Assembly (NCBI GenBank): GCA_900542085.1 | Contig: UQMK01000003.1 | Location: 1 to 64,000, forward strand | Reading direction: 5' to 3' | Source: an uncultured Collinsella sp. | GTDB lineage: Bacteria; Actinomycetota; Coriobacteriia; Coriobacteriales; Coriobacteriaceae | DNA length: 64,000 nucleotides | Shown: one piece after another, positions 1-9,206 of the stretch | Position numbering within the stretch: position 1 is the first letter of the stretch | Layout of the letters: each line of letters opens with the position of its first letter | Notes under the pieces: model-generated | The model's database searches: none | What the model was told of the DNA's origin: nothing | The model's input: only the letters and a program-made list of their open reading frames with translations | Made by a program: the position numbers and the translations under genes

Positions 1-1
1 C

Positions 2-2983
2 GAAAAGCTCTCTTTTCCTCCAAACCCCCCCGCCGTTCTCGGCAGCCGCTGCACGGTGTTCATGAACAGCAGCGTCGTTTCCGAGCAGCGGCGCGGTAAG
101 GGTCCGGGCGACATCATGGCCGGTCTCTGCCGTTCGATTATCGAGAACGTGTTCACCAAGGTCATTCGCGTTTCAAATCTCAACCGTCTGGGCGACAAAG
201 TCGTCGTCCAGGGCGGCACGTTCCGAAACGACGCGGTGCTGCGCGCATTCGAGCAGTATCTGGGCAAACCCGTCACGCGTGCGCCCCACCCGGGGCTGAT
301 GGGCGCTATCGGTATCGCCCTGCTCGCGCGCGAGGAATGCCGCAAGGGCGACGCCGGCACGTCGTTTATCGGGCTCGATGCCGTGGAGCGCTTCGAGCAT
401 CGCGAGTTCGGCGGCGTTACCTGCCGTCGGTGCAACAACCGCTGCCAGCGCGCGGTCGTGGCATTTGGCGACGGCTCGCTTTACGTCACGGGCAATCGCT
501 GCCCGCGCGGCGGCGCCATCTCATGGGATGAGCTCGTGCGCGAGGTTCCCGCGGCGGAGAAGCTGCGTCCGCAGGGTGCTTGCGAGGCACAGGCACCCGG
601 CACGGGGCGCGACCGGACCGCGGCTGCCCCCAATCTCTTTGTCGACCGCGAGAAGCTGCTGTTCGGGTCGTACCCCACGGTTCCCGTCTGCGGGGGGCGC
701 GATGTCACGATCGGCATTCCCCGTGTGCTCGAGTTCTGGGACACCATGCCGTTCTGGTCGACGTTCTTCAGCACGCTCGGCTTTAAGGTGCGCGTCTCGG
801 GACGCAGCACCAAGGCGATGTACGAGCGCGGTCTGGCGCACGTCACATCCGACACCGTGTGCTTCCCGGCCAAGCTCGTCCACGGGCACATCCGCAATCT
901 CGTCGACGCCGGCGTCGACCGCATCTTCATGCCCATCATCACGACGGTGCCCACCGAAAACACCGCCTCTACCAGCGAGTGGATGTGCGCCGTCGTAAAG
1001 GGATACCCCTACGTGATGCGCAATTCCGATAACCCGGAGGAGCGTTTCGGCGTTCCGTTCGATACGCCGCTGTTCCACTGGTACGACGAGGGCGACCGAA
1101 ACCGCCAGCTCAAGGCGTGGTGCAAGGAGACCTTCGATATCGATGCCGACCTGGTTGCCAAGGCGACCGAGCAGGCGGACCGCGCGCAGCAGACGTTTGA
1201 GAACCAGCTGCAGCTGCGCGGCAGGCAGGTGCTCGAGAACGTGCGCGAGGACGGCGGCTACGCGGTGGTGATCGCTTCGCGCCCGTACCACAACGACCCG
1301 CTGGTCAACCACGGGCTGCCCAAGCTCTTCTCTGAGCGCGGCATCCCCGTGCTGACGCCCGATGCGGTGCCGGGGGTCTGCAACGTCGATCTTTCCAACA
1401 GCCGCATCGACATCGTGAACAACTACCATGCGCGCATGCTGTCGTGCGCGGTCATCGTCGCATCGACGCCCGAGCTCGAGCTCGTGCAGATGGGCAGCTT
1501 CGGCTGCGGCCACGATGCGTATCTCACCGACGAGATCGCGCGCATGATGGGCGAGATGGGCTCCAAGGTTCCGATGATGATCAAGCTCGATGAGAGCGAC
1601 GTCGCCGGTCCCATGGGCATTCGCGTGCGTTCGTTTATCGAGTCGGTCAACCGTCGTCGCGCGGAGGAGCGTGCCGAGGGCGCCCGGGTGCACGCGGTCC
1701 ATCCGCTCGACGACCCGTATAAGGTCAAGTACACCAAGCGCGACCGGCACGACAAGATCGCGCTGGTCCCCAACACCTCCCATGCGTTCTGCAGGCTCAT
1801 GACCGCGGCGATGCGCAATCAGGGCGTGCGCGCCGAGGCCCTTGATATCGGGCGCGAGGATGCCATCCGCCTGGGCAAACGCTATGTGCACAACGACATC
1901 TGCTTCCCCGCGCAAATCGTGATCGGCGAGGCGCTCGCGGCACTCGAGAGCGGTAAGTACGACCCGCACGACGTCGCCGTGGTGACTGGCAAGTATATCG
2001 GCGACTGCCGCCTGACGCACTACATGCCCCTGCTGCGCCGCGCGCTCGACGACGCGGGATACGACTATGTCCCGGTGCTCACCAACGACGACGTCGATGC
2101 CCACAATGCGCATCCGGGCTTCAAGCTTGGCCTTGGCCCGAGCATCCAGATCGCCTACGGTCTTCCCATGATCGATGCCCTCGAGGCCATGCTTAGGCGC
2201 ATCCGTCCCTACGAGCTCGAGAAGGGCGCGGCGGACGCTGCGTTCGACCGCGCGCTCGATGAGGTTATCGAGGGCATGGAGCGCTCCGGGCTGAGAGGCC
2301 AGGCGACGGGCTTCAAACGCGCGCTTGCGATCATGGACGCCGTTCCGTACGACCGCTCGAACCCGCATCCGACCGTTCTCATCGTGGGCGAGTACCTGCT
2401 CAATTTCCATCTCGGCGCCAACCACGAGATCGAGCGCTACCTCGAGGACAACGGGCTCGAGGTCATCGAGGCGCGCATGACCGACGTGATCCGCAAGACC
2501 TATTTCTACAAGCATGCGCAGTCGCGCGAGTTCCACGTCGACCTGTCGCTGCCCGAAAAGGCCTGGTACGCCACGGCGGACAACCTGTTCGAGCTCGCGC
2601 ACGACCGTTGCGACCGCCTGGGCGCGGCGAGCCCGCTCTACGAGCCGCCGACGCGCATGCCCGAGCTCGTGCGCGCGAGCGATAAGATCCTGCACCATAC
2701 GTTCGATGCGGGCGAGGGCGTGCTGATTCCGGCGGAGATCCTCGAGCACGCCAAGCGCGGCTGCCGTAACTTCGTGATCCTGCAGCCGTTCGGATGTCTG
2801 CCCAACCATGTCGTGGGGCGCGGGCTCATCCATGCGCTCAAGGAGCAGTATCCCACGGCGCAGTTCCTGCCGCTCGACTACGATCCCGACGTGAGCTTCG
2901 CCAACGTGGAGAACCGTCTTCAGATGCTCATCATGAACGCCAAGGCGCAGGGGTGCGGTGAGGCGCATGGCGAGACCGCGTAA
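2..2983 (+). CDS. 2-hydroxyacyl-CoA dehydratase activase-related protein (5' truncated by window)
   Basis: The reading frame is open from the first codon of the window, so the true start lies upstream. The first ~100 residues are the end of a BadF/BcrA-type ASKHA ATPase domain (SRCTVF; VVQGGTFRNDAVLRAFE), followed by a cysteine-rich stretch (CRRCNNRC, then CPRG) and a long DUF2229/2-hydroxyglutaryl-CoA dehydratase-like part. Members of this family couple ATP hydrolysis to electron transfer into a radical dehydratase or CoA-reductase, usually through an Fe-S cluster. The partner enzyme is not in the window. A TetR gene overlaps its 3' end, suggesting co-transcription. The family call is firm; the substrate is unknown. 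Confidence 0.85.
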   Translation, partial: EKLSFPPNPPAVLGSRCTVFMNSSVVSEQRRGKGPGDIMAGLCRSIIENVFTKVIRVSNLNRLGDKVVVQGGTFRNDAVLRAFEQYLGKPVTRAPHPGLMGAIGIALLAREECRKGDAGTSFIGLDAVERFEHREFGGVTCRRCNNRCQRAVVAFGDGSLYVTGNRCPRGGAISWDELVREVPAAEKLRPQGACEAQAPGTGRDRTAAAPNLFVDREKLLFGSYPTVPVCGGRDVTIGIPRVLEFWDTMPFWSTFFSTLGFKVRVSGRSTKAMYERGLAHVTSDTVCFPAKLVHGHIRNLVDAGVDRIFMPIITTVPTENTASTSEWMCAVVKGYPYVMRNSDNPEERFGVPFDTPLFHWYDEGDRNRQLKAWCKETFDIDADLVAKATEQADRAQQTFENQLQLRGRQVLENVREDGGYAVVIASRPYHNDPLVNHGLPKLFSERGIPVLTPDAVPGVCNVDLSNSRIDIVNNYHARMLSCAVIVASTPELELVQMGSFGCGHDAYLTDEIARMMGEMGSKVPMMIKLDESDVAGPMGIRVRSFIESVNRRRAEERAEGARVHAVHPLDDPYKVKYTKRDRHDKIALVPNTSHAFCRLMTAAMRNQGVRAEALDIGREDAIRLGKRYVHNDICFPAQIVIGEALAALESGKYDPHDVAVVTGKYIGDCRLTHYMPLLRRALDDAGYDYVPVLTNDDVDAHNAHPGFKLGLGPSIQIAYGLPMIDALEAMLRRIRPYELEKGAADAAFDRALDEVIEGMERSGLRGQATGFKRALAIMDAVPYDRSNPHPTVLIVGEYLLNFHLGANHEIERYLEDNGLEVIEARMTDVIRKTYFYKHAQSREFHVDLSLPEKAWYATADNLFELAHDRCDRLGAASPLYEPPTRMPELVRASDKILHHTFDAGEGVLIPAEILEHAKRGCRNFVILQPFGCLPNHVVGRGLIHALKEQYPTAQFLPLDYDPDVSFANVENRLQMLIMNAKAQGCGEAHGETA

Positions 2984-3656
2984 GGACGCCGATGCGCCCG
3001 ATGCGCGCACCCGTATCATCGAGGCGTTTTGGGAGCTCATCGAGAACAACAGCATCTTCGAGCTGTCGGTTGGCGAGGTGACCCGCGCCGCCCAGTGCAA
3101 TCGCGGAACGTTTTACTACTATTTTCACGATTTCGATGAACTCGTCGCCATCGCCATGACCCAGCTGCTGCAGGATAACGAGCTTATCACCGATGCCCTC
3201 TGGCATTTTTCGAGCGAGGGCGACCTTTCGGCGTTCGACCGGCGCGACGTCCGCTGCCTGCTGCGGCGCATCGTCATCACCATGAGGGCGGGTGCCGCCG
3301 AGCAGGTCGTGCAGGGCATCCATACGATCATCATCGACCGCGTGAGAGAGATCGTCCACCCTGACGGAGAAGAGCTCAAGGCAGATTCGAGCTTTGCGGT
3401 GGGCTTTCTGGTCTCGGGCATCATGGGCTTTGTGATGGCGGTCGGCTTTGCCCGGGAGGGCGGCGAGGAGATAGACCTCGAGCAGCTGGGGGACAGCGCG
3501 TGCGCGTACCTGAGGGCGGTCGCCATGCAGACGGTTGAAACGGTCGCGCAAGTCGAGGGCGTCGATACATCCGAGCTGCTCGAACGCGTCTCCAAGGAGG
3601 CCGATGCCTATCGCGCATCGCGTGCGACGAGTCCCGACGTGGTGAAAGACGTCTAG
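2967..3656 (+). CDS. TetR/AcrR family transcriptional regulator
   Basis: A protein of about 229 residues whose N-terminus has the TetR helix-turn-helix pattern (RTRIIEAFWELIEN, then NRGTFYYYFHDFDELV). The rest is the helical ligand-binding half, with no recognisable ligand signature. ATG 2967 (MARPRKDAD) is preferred to GTG 2958; both lie inside the end of the activase gene, so the two genes overlap by 17-26 bases and are probably translationally coupled. It may control the activase operon, but no operator could be seen because the upstream region is outside the window. Confidence 0.85.
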   Translation: MARPRKDADAPDARTRIIEAFWELIENNSIFELSVGEVTRAAQCNRGTFYYYFHDFDELVAIAMTQLLQDNELITDALWHFSSEGDLSAFDRRDVRCLLRRIVITMRAGAAEQVVQGIHTIIIDRVREIVHPDGEELKADSSFAVGFLVSGIMGFVMAVGFAREGGEEIDLEQLGDSACAYLRAVAMQTVETVAQVEGVDTSELLERVSKEADAYRASRATSPDVVKDV

Positions 3657-3848
3657 GGTTTCTCTTGCGGGGCGCCCGTCGCGCATCGCGCGGTGAGTCC
3701 CGCGATGCGGTCATAACCTGCATTCATGTGAGCCGGGTTTATAGATATTCCTCCAGCTGTTAACATAGACGACCTGTGGGTAAAGAGACAAAAGCGCCGC
3801 CGACGGGCGGGCGTTTTGATTTCGATGGACTCATGTAAGGAAACGAGC

Positions 3849-6491
3849 ATGTTAGATAGATTTACCGATCGCGCGCGCAAGGTCATGTCCATGGCCAAGC
3901 AGGAGGCGCTCGATCTTCATTCAAATAAGGTGGGTACCGAGCATCTGCTGCTCGCGCTCGCCAAGGAGGACGAGGGCATTGCCGCCGAGGCGCTGCGCTC
4001 GCTCGATATCTCCTACGATGACATCATGGACACACTCAAAGAGGTCCAGACTACCGTTCCCGAGCCCAGCGAGGAGACCGAGGCCGCTAAGCTCGCCTTT
4101 ACGCCGCTCGTCATCAGCGTGATGGAGCGCTCCTTCCGCGTGGCACGTGAGAACAACCAGACCTATGTGTCGACCGAGCACCTGCTCATCGGTATCGTCG
4201 AAGAGGGCAACGGCATGGCCATGGACATCCTCATGCGCCTGGGTGTGTCGTCCGCTTCCATTAAAAAAGCCATCGAGAAGCTTACCGCCAAGGATCAGGA
4301 CAAGAAGCGTCCGCTCGCCGGCGCCGGTGCCGGGCGTCCCGGTGCGGGCCTGCCGTTCTTTAGCGGTTCGGACGCCTCGCAGCAAAAGGGGGGCGGCACC
4401 GATACACTCAAGCAGTTCGCCACCAACCTTACGCAGAAAGCACGCGACGGCGAGCTCGACCCCGTGATCGGTCGCGAAAAGGAAGTCCAGCGCATGATGG
4501 AGATCCTTTCGCGCCGCACCAAGAATAACCCGCTTATCTTGGGTGACCCCGGTGTGGGCAAGACGGCCATCGTCGAGGGCCTGGCGCAGCAGATCGCTGC
4601 CGGCAACGTGCCCGAGAACCTCATGAACCAGAACATCTGGACGCTCGACCTGCCGGGTCTTGTCGCGGGCGCCAAGTATCGCGGCGAGTTTGAGGAGCGC
4701 CTCAAGAACGTGATACAGGAGGCAACCGAGGCCGACGACGTCATCCTGTTTATCGACGAGATGCACACCATCATCGGTGCCGGTTCTGCCGAGGGTTCCA
4801 TCGACGCAAGCTCCATGCTCAAGCCCGTGCTCGCGCGCGGCGCCTTCCAGATCATCGGCGCCACGACGGCAGAGGAGTTCCGCAAGTACCTCACCAAGGA
4901 TCCGGCCTTTGAGCGTCGCTTCCAGACCATCGATGTCGAGGAGCCGAGCGTCGAGGACACGGTCAAGATCCTGACCGCGCTCAAGCCGCGCTACGAGGAG
5001 CACCACCATGTGCGTTACACACAGGGTGCTATCGAGGCCGCCGCGAACCTCTCCAACCGCTACATTCAGGACCGCTTCCTGCCCGATAAGGCCATCGACC
5101 TCATCGACGAGGCCGGTGCCCGCGCCCGCATTGCCGCCAATCGCGCGCCCGAGCCGGTGCGCGAGGCCGAGCATCGCGTCGAGGAGCTCAAGGCTGCCGC
5201 ACGGGAGGCCACCGAGAGCGACGACATGAACAAGGCTGCCGAGATCACTGAGCAGCAAAAGGCTGCCGAGATTGAGCTTGCCGAGGCCAAGGCTGCCTGG
5301 ACGGCCGAGCTCGACGCGAGCCCGCTCACTATTGACGTGAGCCAGATTGCCGACATCGTGTCCGTGACTTCAGGCGTGCCGGTGTCCTCGCTCACCGAGA
5401 GCGAGAGCCGTCGCCTGCTGCAGGCCGAAAGCGTGCTCAAGACCCGCATTATCGGCCAGGACGAGGCCGTCGAGGCTGTTGCCAAGGCCGTGCGCCGCAG
5501 TCGCTCGCCGCTCAAGGACCCGCGTCGTCCCGGTGGCAGCTTTATCTTCCTGGGTCCCACCGGCACGGGCAAGACCGAGCTCGCCAAGACGCTCGCCGAG
5601 TATCTCTTTGGCAGCAAGGACGCGCTCATCAGCTTCGACATGTCGGAGTTTGGCAGCGAGTTCGAGGTCTCCAAGCTTATCGGTAGCCCTCCGGGTTACG
5701 TGGGCCACGACGAGGGCGGTCAGCTCACCAAGGCTGTTCGCCGTCATCCGTACTCGGTCGTGCTGTTCGACGAGATCGAGAAGGCGCACCCCGACATCTT
5801 CAATATCCTGCTGCAAGTGCTGGAGGAGGGTCGTCTGACCGATAGCCAGGGCAAGACGGTCGACTTCCGCAATACGGTGATCATCATGACGTCAAACGTG
5901 GGCGCCCGCGAGATTGCGCAGGATACGAGCGTTGGCTTTGGTACCACCGGCGAGCAAGGCCTTACCTCGAGCGAGATTAAGGGCCGTGCGATGGGCGAGC
6001 TCAAGCGCCTGTTCCGCCCCGAGCTGCTCAACCGTATCGATGACATCGTGGTGTTCCAGAAGCTTTCGGGCGAGAACCTGACCAAGATCGCTCACCTGCT
6101 GGTGGACGACCTGCGCCAGCGCCTGATTGCCAACGGCATGAATATCAAGCTCACCGATGCGGCCTACGACAAGATCGTGGCCGAGGGCACCGACCTCACC
6201 AACGGTGCGCGTCCGCTGCGCCGTGCCATCCAAAAGCTCATCGAGGATCCGCTGTCCGAGGAGCTGCTGGCCGGCGAGTGGGGCGAGGGCGATACCGTCC
6301 TGTGCGATGTGGCCGACGGCAAGTTTGTCTTTAGCCATGGCACGGGCGAGATCCCGGCACCGCGTCCGGCGGGCACGCTCGGCGGCGATACCGCTCCGGC
6401 GGCGCCGCACACCGGCAACGCCGCGCCTGTGAGCAGTGGCGTGAGCTCGGGTCCCGGCGGCATGATGCAAGCCGGTTCCGGCGCGCTGTAG
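3849..6491 (+). CDS. clpC: ATP-dependent Clp protease ATP-binding subunit ClpC
   Basis: A class I Hsp100 unfoldase of 880 residues that delivers substrates to ClpP. In order: the double Clp_N repeat (residues ~1-145), AAA domain 1 with Walker A GDPGVGKT near residue 232, a middle coiled segment (EHRVEELKAAARE), AAA domain 2 with Walker A GPTGTGKT near residue 569, and the ClpB D2-small domain. The tail is Gly/Pro/Ala-rich. The start MLDRFTDRARKVM matches the family; an earlier in-frame codon at 3816 would add 11 unrelated residues. There is no ctsR or mcsAB neighbour and no CIRCE or HAIR box upstream, so its control is not evident. Confidence 0.95.
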   Translation: MLDRFTDRARKVMSMAKQEALDLHSNKVGTEHLLLALAKEDEGIAAEALRSLDISYDDIMDTLKEVQTTVPEPSEETEAAKLAFTPLVISVMERSFRVARENNQTYVSTEHLLIGIVEEGNGMAMDILMRLGVSSASIKKAIEKLTAKDQDKKRPLAGAGAGRPGAGLPFFSGSDASQQKGGGTDTLKQFATNLTQKARDGELDPVIGREKEVQRMMEILSRRTKNNPLILGDPGVGKTAIVEGLAQQIAAGNVPENLMNQNIWTLDLPGLVAGAKYRGEFEERLKNVIQEATEADDVILFIDEMHTIIGAGSAEGSIDASSMLKPVLARGAFQIIGATTAEEFRKYLTKDPAFERRFQTIDVEEPSVEDTVKILTALKPRYEEHHHVRYTQGAIEAAANLSNRYIQDRFLPDKAIDLIDEAGARARIAANRAPEPVREAEHRVEELKAAAREATESDDMNKAAEITEQQKAAEIELAEAKAAWTAELDASPLTIDVSQIADIVSVTSGVPVSSLTESESRRLLQAESVLKTRIIGQDEAVEAVAKAVRRSRSPLKDPRRPGGSFIFLGPTGTGKTELAKTLAEYLFGSKDALISFDMSEFGSEFEVSKLIGSPPGYVGHDEGGQLTKAVRRHPYSVVLFDEIEKAHPDIFNILLQVLEEGRLTDSQGKTVDFRNTVIIMTSNVGAREIAQDTSVGFGTTGEQGLTSSEIKGRAMGELKRLFRPELLNRIDDIVVFQKLSGENLTKIAHLLVDDLRQRLIANGMNIKLTDAAYDKIVAEGTDLTNGARPLRRAIQKLIEDPLSEELLAGEWGEGDTVLCDVADGKFVFSHGTGEIPAPRPAGTLGGDTAPAAPHTGNAAPVSSGVSSGPGGMMQAGSGAL

Positions 6492-6510
6492 GGATTAACA
6501 TAGCTTTGCG

Positions 6511-6542
6511 AAGGGGCACTCCTGTCGGGGCGCCCCTTTTTA
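6511..6542 (+). terminator. Rho-independent terminator after clpC
   Basis: A GC-rich stem (GGGGC...GCCCC) ends in a run of five T. It lies 20 bases after the clpC stop and isolates clpC from the toxin-antitoxin promoter that follows. Confidence 0.75.
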
Positions 6543-6554
6543 TGAGTAAATGGT

Positions 6555-6583
6555 GCTATACTCGAAATACAAATATGTATAGC
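6555..6583 (+). promoter_or_regulatory. Promoter/operator of the RelB-PIN toxin-antitoxin pair
   Basis: A perfect 7-bp inverted repeat, GCTATAC (6555-6561) and GTATAGC (6577-6583), contains a -10-like TATACT (6557-6562) in its left arm. It sits 13 bases before the antitoxin start, as expected for an autorepressed type II locus. No good -35 was seen. Confidence 0.5.
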
Positions 6584-6596
6584 AGAAGGAGCTAGC

Positions 6597-6956
6597 ATGC
6601 CTATATCGGTACTCGACTCACGGCCGGTCCAGATGAATGTACGCATGGATCGCCAACTCAAAGAGGCTGGGGACGCCGTGCTGGCGCATATCGGCATGAC
6701 GCCGTCTCAAGCGGTGCGGACACTTTGGGAATATCTGGTCGTCAACGGACGCATGCCCTCGAGATCGGGGATTGCGGTACCGAGCTCTAACGTGCCAGCG
6801 ACTGCGTCGGTGGAATCAAGGGTTACGCAAGGCAGCCACATCGTGCGCGATGCGTGCCTCAAATACGGCATCCCTGTTCCCGACCTCTCGGGTGACTACG
6901 ATGACCTCTATGAGGAAGCAATGGCGGAGCGCTATCCCGAGTGGGTGGAGCTATGA
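6597..6956 (+). CDS. RelB/DinJ family antitoxin
   Basis: A 119-residue protein with an N-terminal ribbon-helix-helix of the RelB/DinJ type (VQMNVRMDRQLKEAGDAVLA, then MTPSQAVRTLWEYL). The C-terminal half (VRDACLKYGIPVPDL...) probably wraps the toxin. The ribosome site AGAAGGAG lies 6 bases before the ATG. Its stop overlaps the next start (ATGA), the usual toxin-antitoxin arrangement. The partner is a PIN protein rather than RelE/YafQ. Confidence 0.85.
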   Translation: MPISVLDSRPVQMNVRMDRQLKEAGDAVLAHIGMTPSQAVRTLWEYLVVNGRMPSRSGIAVPSSNVPATASVESRVTQGSHIVRDACLKYGIPVPDLSGDYDDLYEEAMAERYPEWVEL

Positions 6957-7474
6957 GTGCAGACGGCATTCTCAAGTTGCTCATCGACACCAACGTATGG
7001 ATGGATTACTTTTCTGGAAGGTCGGACCGGACAGCGGATGTTGTCCGTCTATTTGAGATTGCCGATGTCTCGGAGCAGATTGCCCTGTTTGCCTCGTCTC
7101 TTTCGGTCAAAGATGTCTCGTATCTTGTCTCGGCGGCGATTAAGAGGGAGTGCCGAAGGAAGAATGGTTCGCTGAGCGATAACGCCATTGCGGCGGCGGA
7201 CGAAACGGCCTGGGCATGCGTTCGGCAGATGCGCGAGCTCGCCCTCATCGCGCCGGTCGGTGCAGACGAGGTCTTCGACTCCTTTGTGTTCAAGTATCAT
7301 CACAATGACTTTGAGGATGACCTGATGCTGGGCGTTGCCAATCGCATCGACGTCGATTACGTCGTGACGGAGGACAAAAATCTCATTAAGCATACCAATG
7401 GTGTATGCATAAACGTTGATCAGGCGTTGAGGTTGGTTGAAGGGTCCAGCGTCCCTTCGGCGCGGCCCGTCTAA
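6953..7474 (+). CDS. PIN-domain ribonuclease toxin (VapC-like)
   Basis: A 173-residue PIN protein. It begins with the characteristic LLIDTNVWMDYF (first catalytic Asp) and ends with FEDDLMLGVANRIDVDYVVTEDKNL, which supplies the other acidic metal ligands. PIN toxins cleave RNA. The ATG at 6953 overlaps the antitoxin stop; a GTG at 6941 would add four residues. Pairing with the RelB-like gene upstream is inferred from the ATGA overlap and the shared promoter. Confidence 0.85.
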   Translation: MSADGILKLLIDTNVWMDYFSGRSDRTADVVRLFEIADVSEQIALFASSLSVKDVSYLVSAAIKRECRRKNGSLSDNAIAAADETAWACVRQMRELALIAPVGADEVFDSFVFKYHHNDFEDDLMLGVANRIDVDYVVTEDKNLIKHTNGVCINVDQALRLVEGSSVPSARPV

Positions 7475-7622
7475 CATGCTTTATCTTGATAAAGTGGTGT
7501 TTCCCCGCCGTTAGCCGATGATGCGGGGGCGCTCGGCGTTTTCGACTGGTTTATGCACGCAAAGTCTGGGAATATACAAGGCGCATGTCTTACTGTCTAA
7601 CCAGTTGCGCCAAGGAGGCACC

Positions 7623-9080
7623 ATGGACTACAAGATTACCGGCTACGAGCCCGCCCAGCTGTTCCATTTCTTTGAGGAGGTCAGCGCGATCCCCCGTGGT
7701 TCTGGCAACGAGAAGGGCATCAGCGATTTCCTGGTCGCGTTTGCCAAGGAGCGCGGTCTCGATGTGTATCAGGACGAGGTCTACAACGTCATCATTCGCA
7801 AGCCCGCATCTGCCGCCGCCGAGAATGCCCCGACCGTGATGCTGCAGGGTCACATCGACATGGTGTGCGACAAGCTGGGTTCCGTCGAGCACGACTTTAC
7901 GACCGACGGTATCGACCTGGTCGTCAAGGACGGCGTCCTCACCGCTAACGGCACCACTCTGGGCGCCGACAACGGTATCGCCGTCGCGCTTATGCTTACC
8001 GTGCTCAACGACGATTCGATTGCCCATCCGGCCCTCGAGTGCGTATTCACCACCGACGAGGAGACTGGCCTGGTCGGTGCCGAGACGCTCGACAAGTCCC
8101 AGATTAGCGCCCGTACTATGATCAACCTTGACTCCGAGGAAGAGGGCGTTGCCACCGTCAGCTGCGCCGGCGGCGTCGTCGTTACCTACACCTGCCCCAT
8201 CGTGCGCGAGCACAAGACCGGTAGCACCCTCACACTCGACATCTCCGGCCTGCTGGGCGGTCACTCCGGCAGCGATATCAACCTGGAGCGCGGCAACGGC
8301 AACCTCATCATGGCCCGCATCATCGACCGCCTGATGGTCGCTGGCGAGCCCGCCATCGTCAGCTTTAACGGCGGCACTAAGGACAACGCCATCAACCGTG
8401 AGTGCAAGGCTGTTCTGGTCTACGCCGACCACGCTGCCGCCGAGGCCGCGGCCCAGATCGCAAAGGGCATCATCGCCGACGTTACTGCCGAGCTCGAGGT
8501 CTTCGACCCCGGCTTTACCTGCACCGTTGAGATTGCCGACAACGCCGAGGTCGAGGCCATGGACCAGAAGTCCGCGCTTGCCCTCATCCGCGCCCTGCGT
8601 CTTGCCCCCAACGGTGTGATCCGCCGCAACGTCGCCACCGACGGCTCCGTCGAGGTTTCCTCCAACATCGGTGTGGTTGCCACTTCTGACGACGAGGTCA
8701 AGATCATGCTGTCCCCGCGCTCTTCGATCACCTCGCTGCAGAACGAGTTCAAGGACCGTCTGCAGACGCTGGCCGATGTCCTGGGCTTCGACGCCAAGTT
8801 CGAGTTCGAGTATCCCGGCTGGAGCTATGCCGAGCATTCGCCGGTCCGTGACGTCTTTGTCGAGAGCTATCGCGAGCTCTTTGGCTCCGAGCTGCGCATC
8901 GAGTCCATCCACGCCGGCCTTGAGTGCGGCCTGTTCGCCGAGGCCCTGCACGGCCTGGACGCCATCGCCGTGGGCCCGACGCTCTCCGATGTCCACACCC
9001 CGGACGAGAGCATGGAGCTCGCTTCTGCCGAGCGCTTCTACGAGTTGCTCATCGACGTTCTCAAGCGTCTCGCTGCGTAA
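7623..9080 (+). CDS. pepD: Beta-Ala-His (aminoacyl-histidine) dipeptidase, M20 family
   Basis: A 485-residue M20C zinc peptidase. Metal and catalytic motifs are visible: LQGHIDMV (His/Asp), GADNG (bridging Asp), TDEETG (general-base and metal Glu), ISGLLGGHSGSDI, and a late H-T-P-D-E. These enzymes hydrolyse carnosine-like and other Xaa-His dipeptides in the cytosol. The start ATG 7623 has AAGGAGG 6 bases ahead; the upstream in-frame extension to 7518 is not needed. It stands alone, with a strong terminator downstream. Confidence 0.92.
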   Translation: MDYKITGYEPAQLFHFFEEVSAIPRGSGNEKGISDFLVAFAKERGLDVYQDEVYNVIIRKPASAAAENAPTVMLQGHIDMVCDKLGSVEHDFTTDGIDLVVKDGVLTANGTTLGADNGIAVALMLTVLNDDSIAHPALECVFTTDEETGLVGAETLDKSQISARTMINLDSEEEGVATVSCAGGVVVTYTCPIVREHKTGSTLTLDISGLLGGHSGSDINLERGNGNLIMARIIDRLMVAGEPAIVSFNGGTKDNAINRECKAVLVYADHAAAEAAAQIAKGIIADVTAELEVFDPGFTCTVEIADNAEVEAMDQKSALALIRALRLAPNGVIRRNVATDGSVEVSSNIGVVATSDDEVKIMLSPRSSITSLQNEFKDRLQTLADVLGFDAKFEFEYPGWSYAEHSPVRDVFVESYRELFGSELRIESIHAGLECGLFAEALHGLDAIAVGPTLSDVHTPDESMELASAERFYELLIDVLKRLAA

Positions 9081-9137
9081 AGGTTGCGCTAGCAGCAGTC
9101 CGAGCCACGTGCTGGTGGATTGCAAATGACATTACGT

Positions 9138-9182
9138 GAGGGGGCACCCGAGCTTTTGCGACAGGTGCCCCCTCTCTTCTTT
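9138..9182. terminator. Bidirectional terminator between pepD and hipA
   Basis: A perfect 11-bp stem GAGGGGGCACC / GGTGCCCCCTC with a T-rich tail lies between convergent genes. It serves pepD on the plus strand and probably hipA on the minus strand. Confidence 0.8.
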
Positions 9183-9206
9183 TGGGAAATGGGAGATTAC
9201 GGACAC

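Noticed and set aside
521..3100. An 859-codon minus-strand frame opposite the activase gene
   Set aside because: Same cause: antisense shadow of a real gene with an Arg/Val/His-rich non-protein composition.
3656..3849. CIRCE or HspR (HAIR) control site before clpC
   Set aside because: No inverted repeat matching either consensus is present in the 193-base region; a GC-rich partial stem near 3790-3815 is not convincing.
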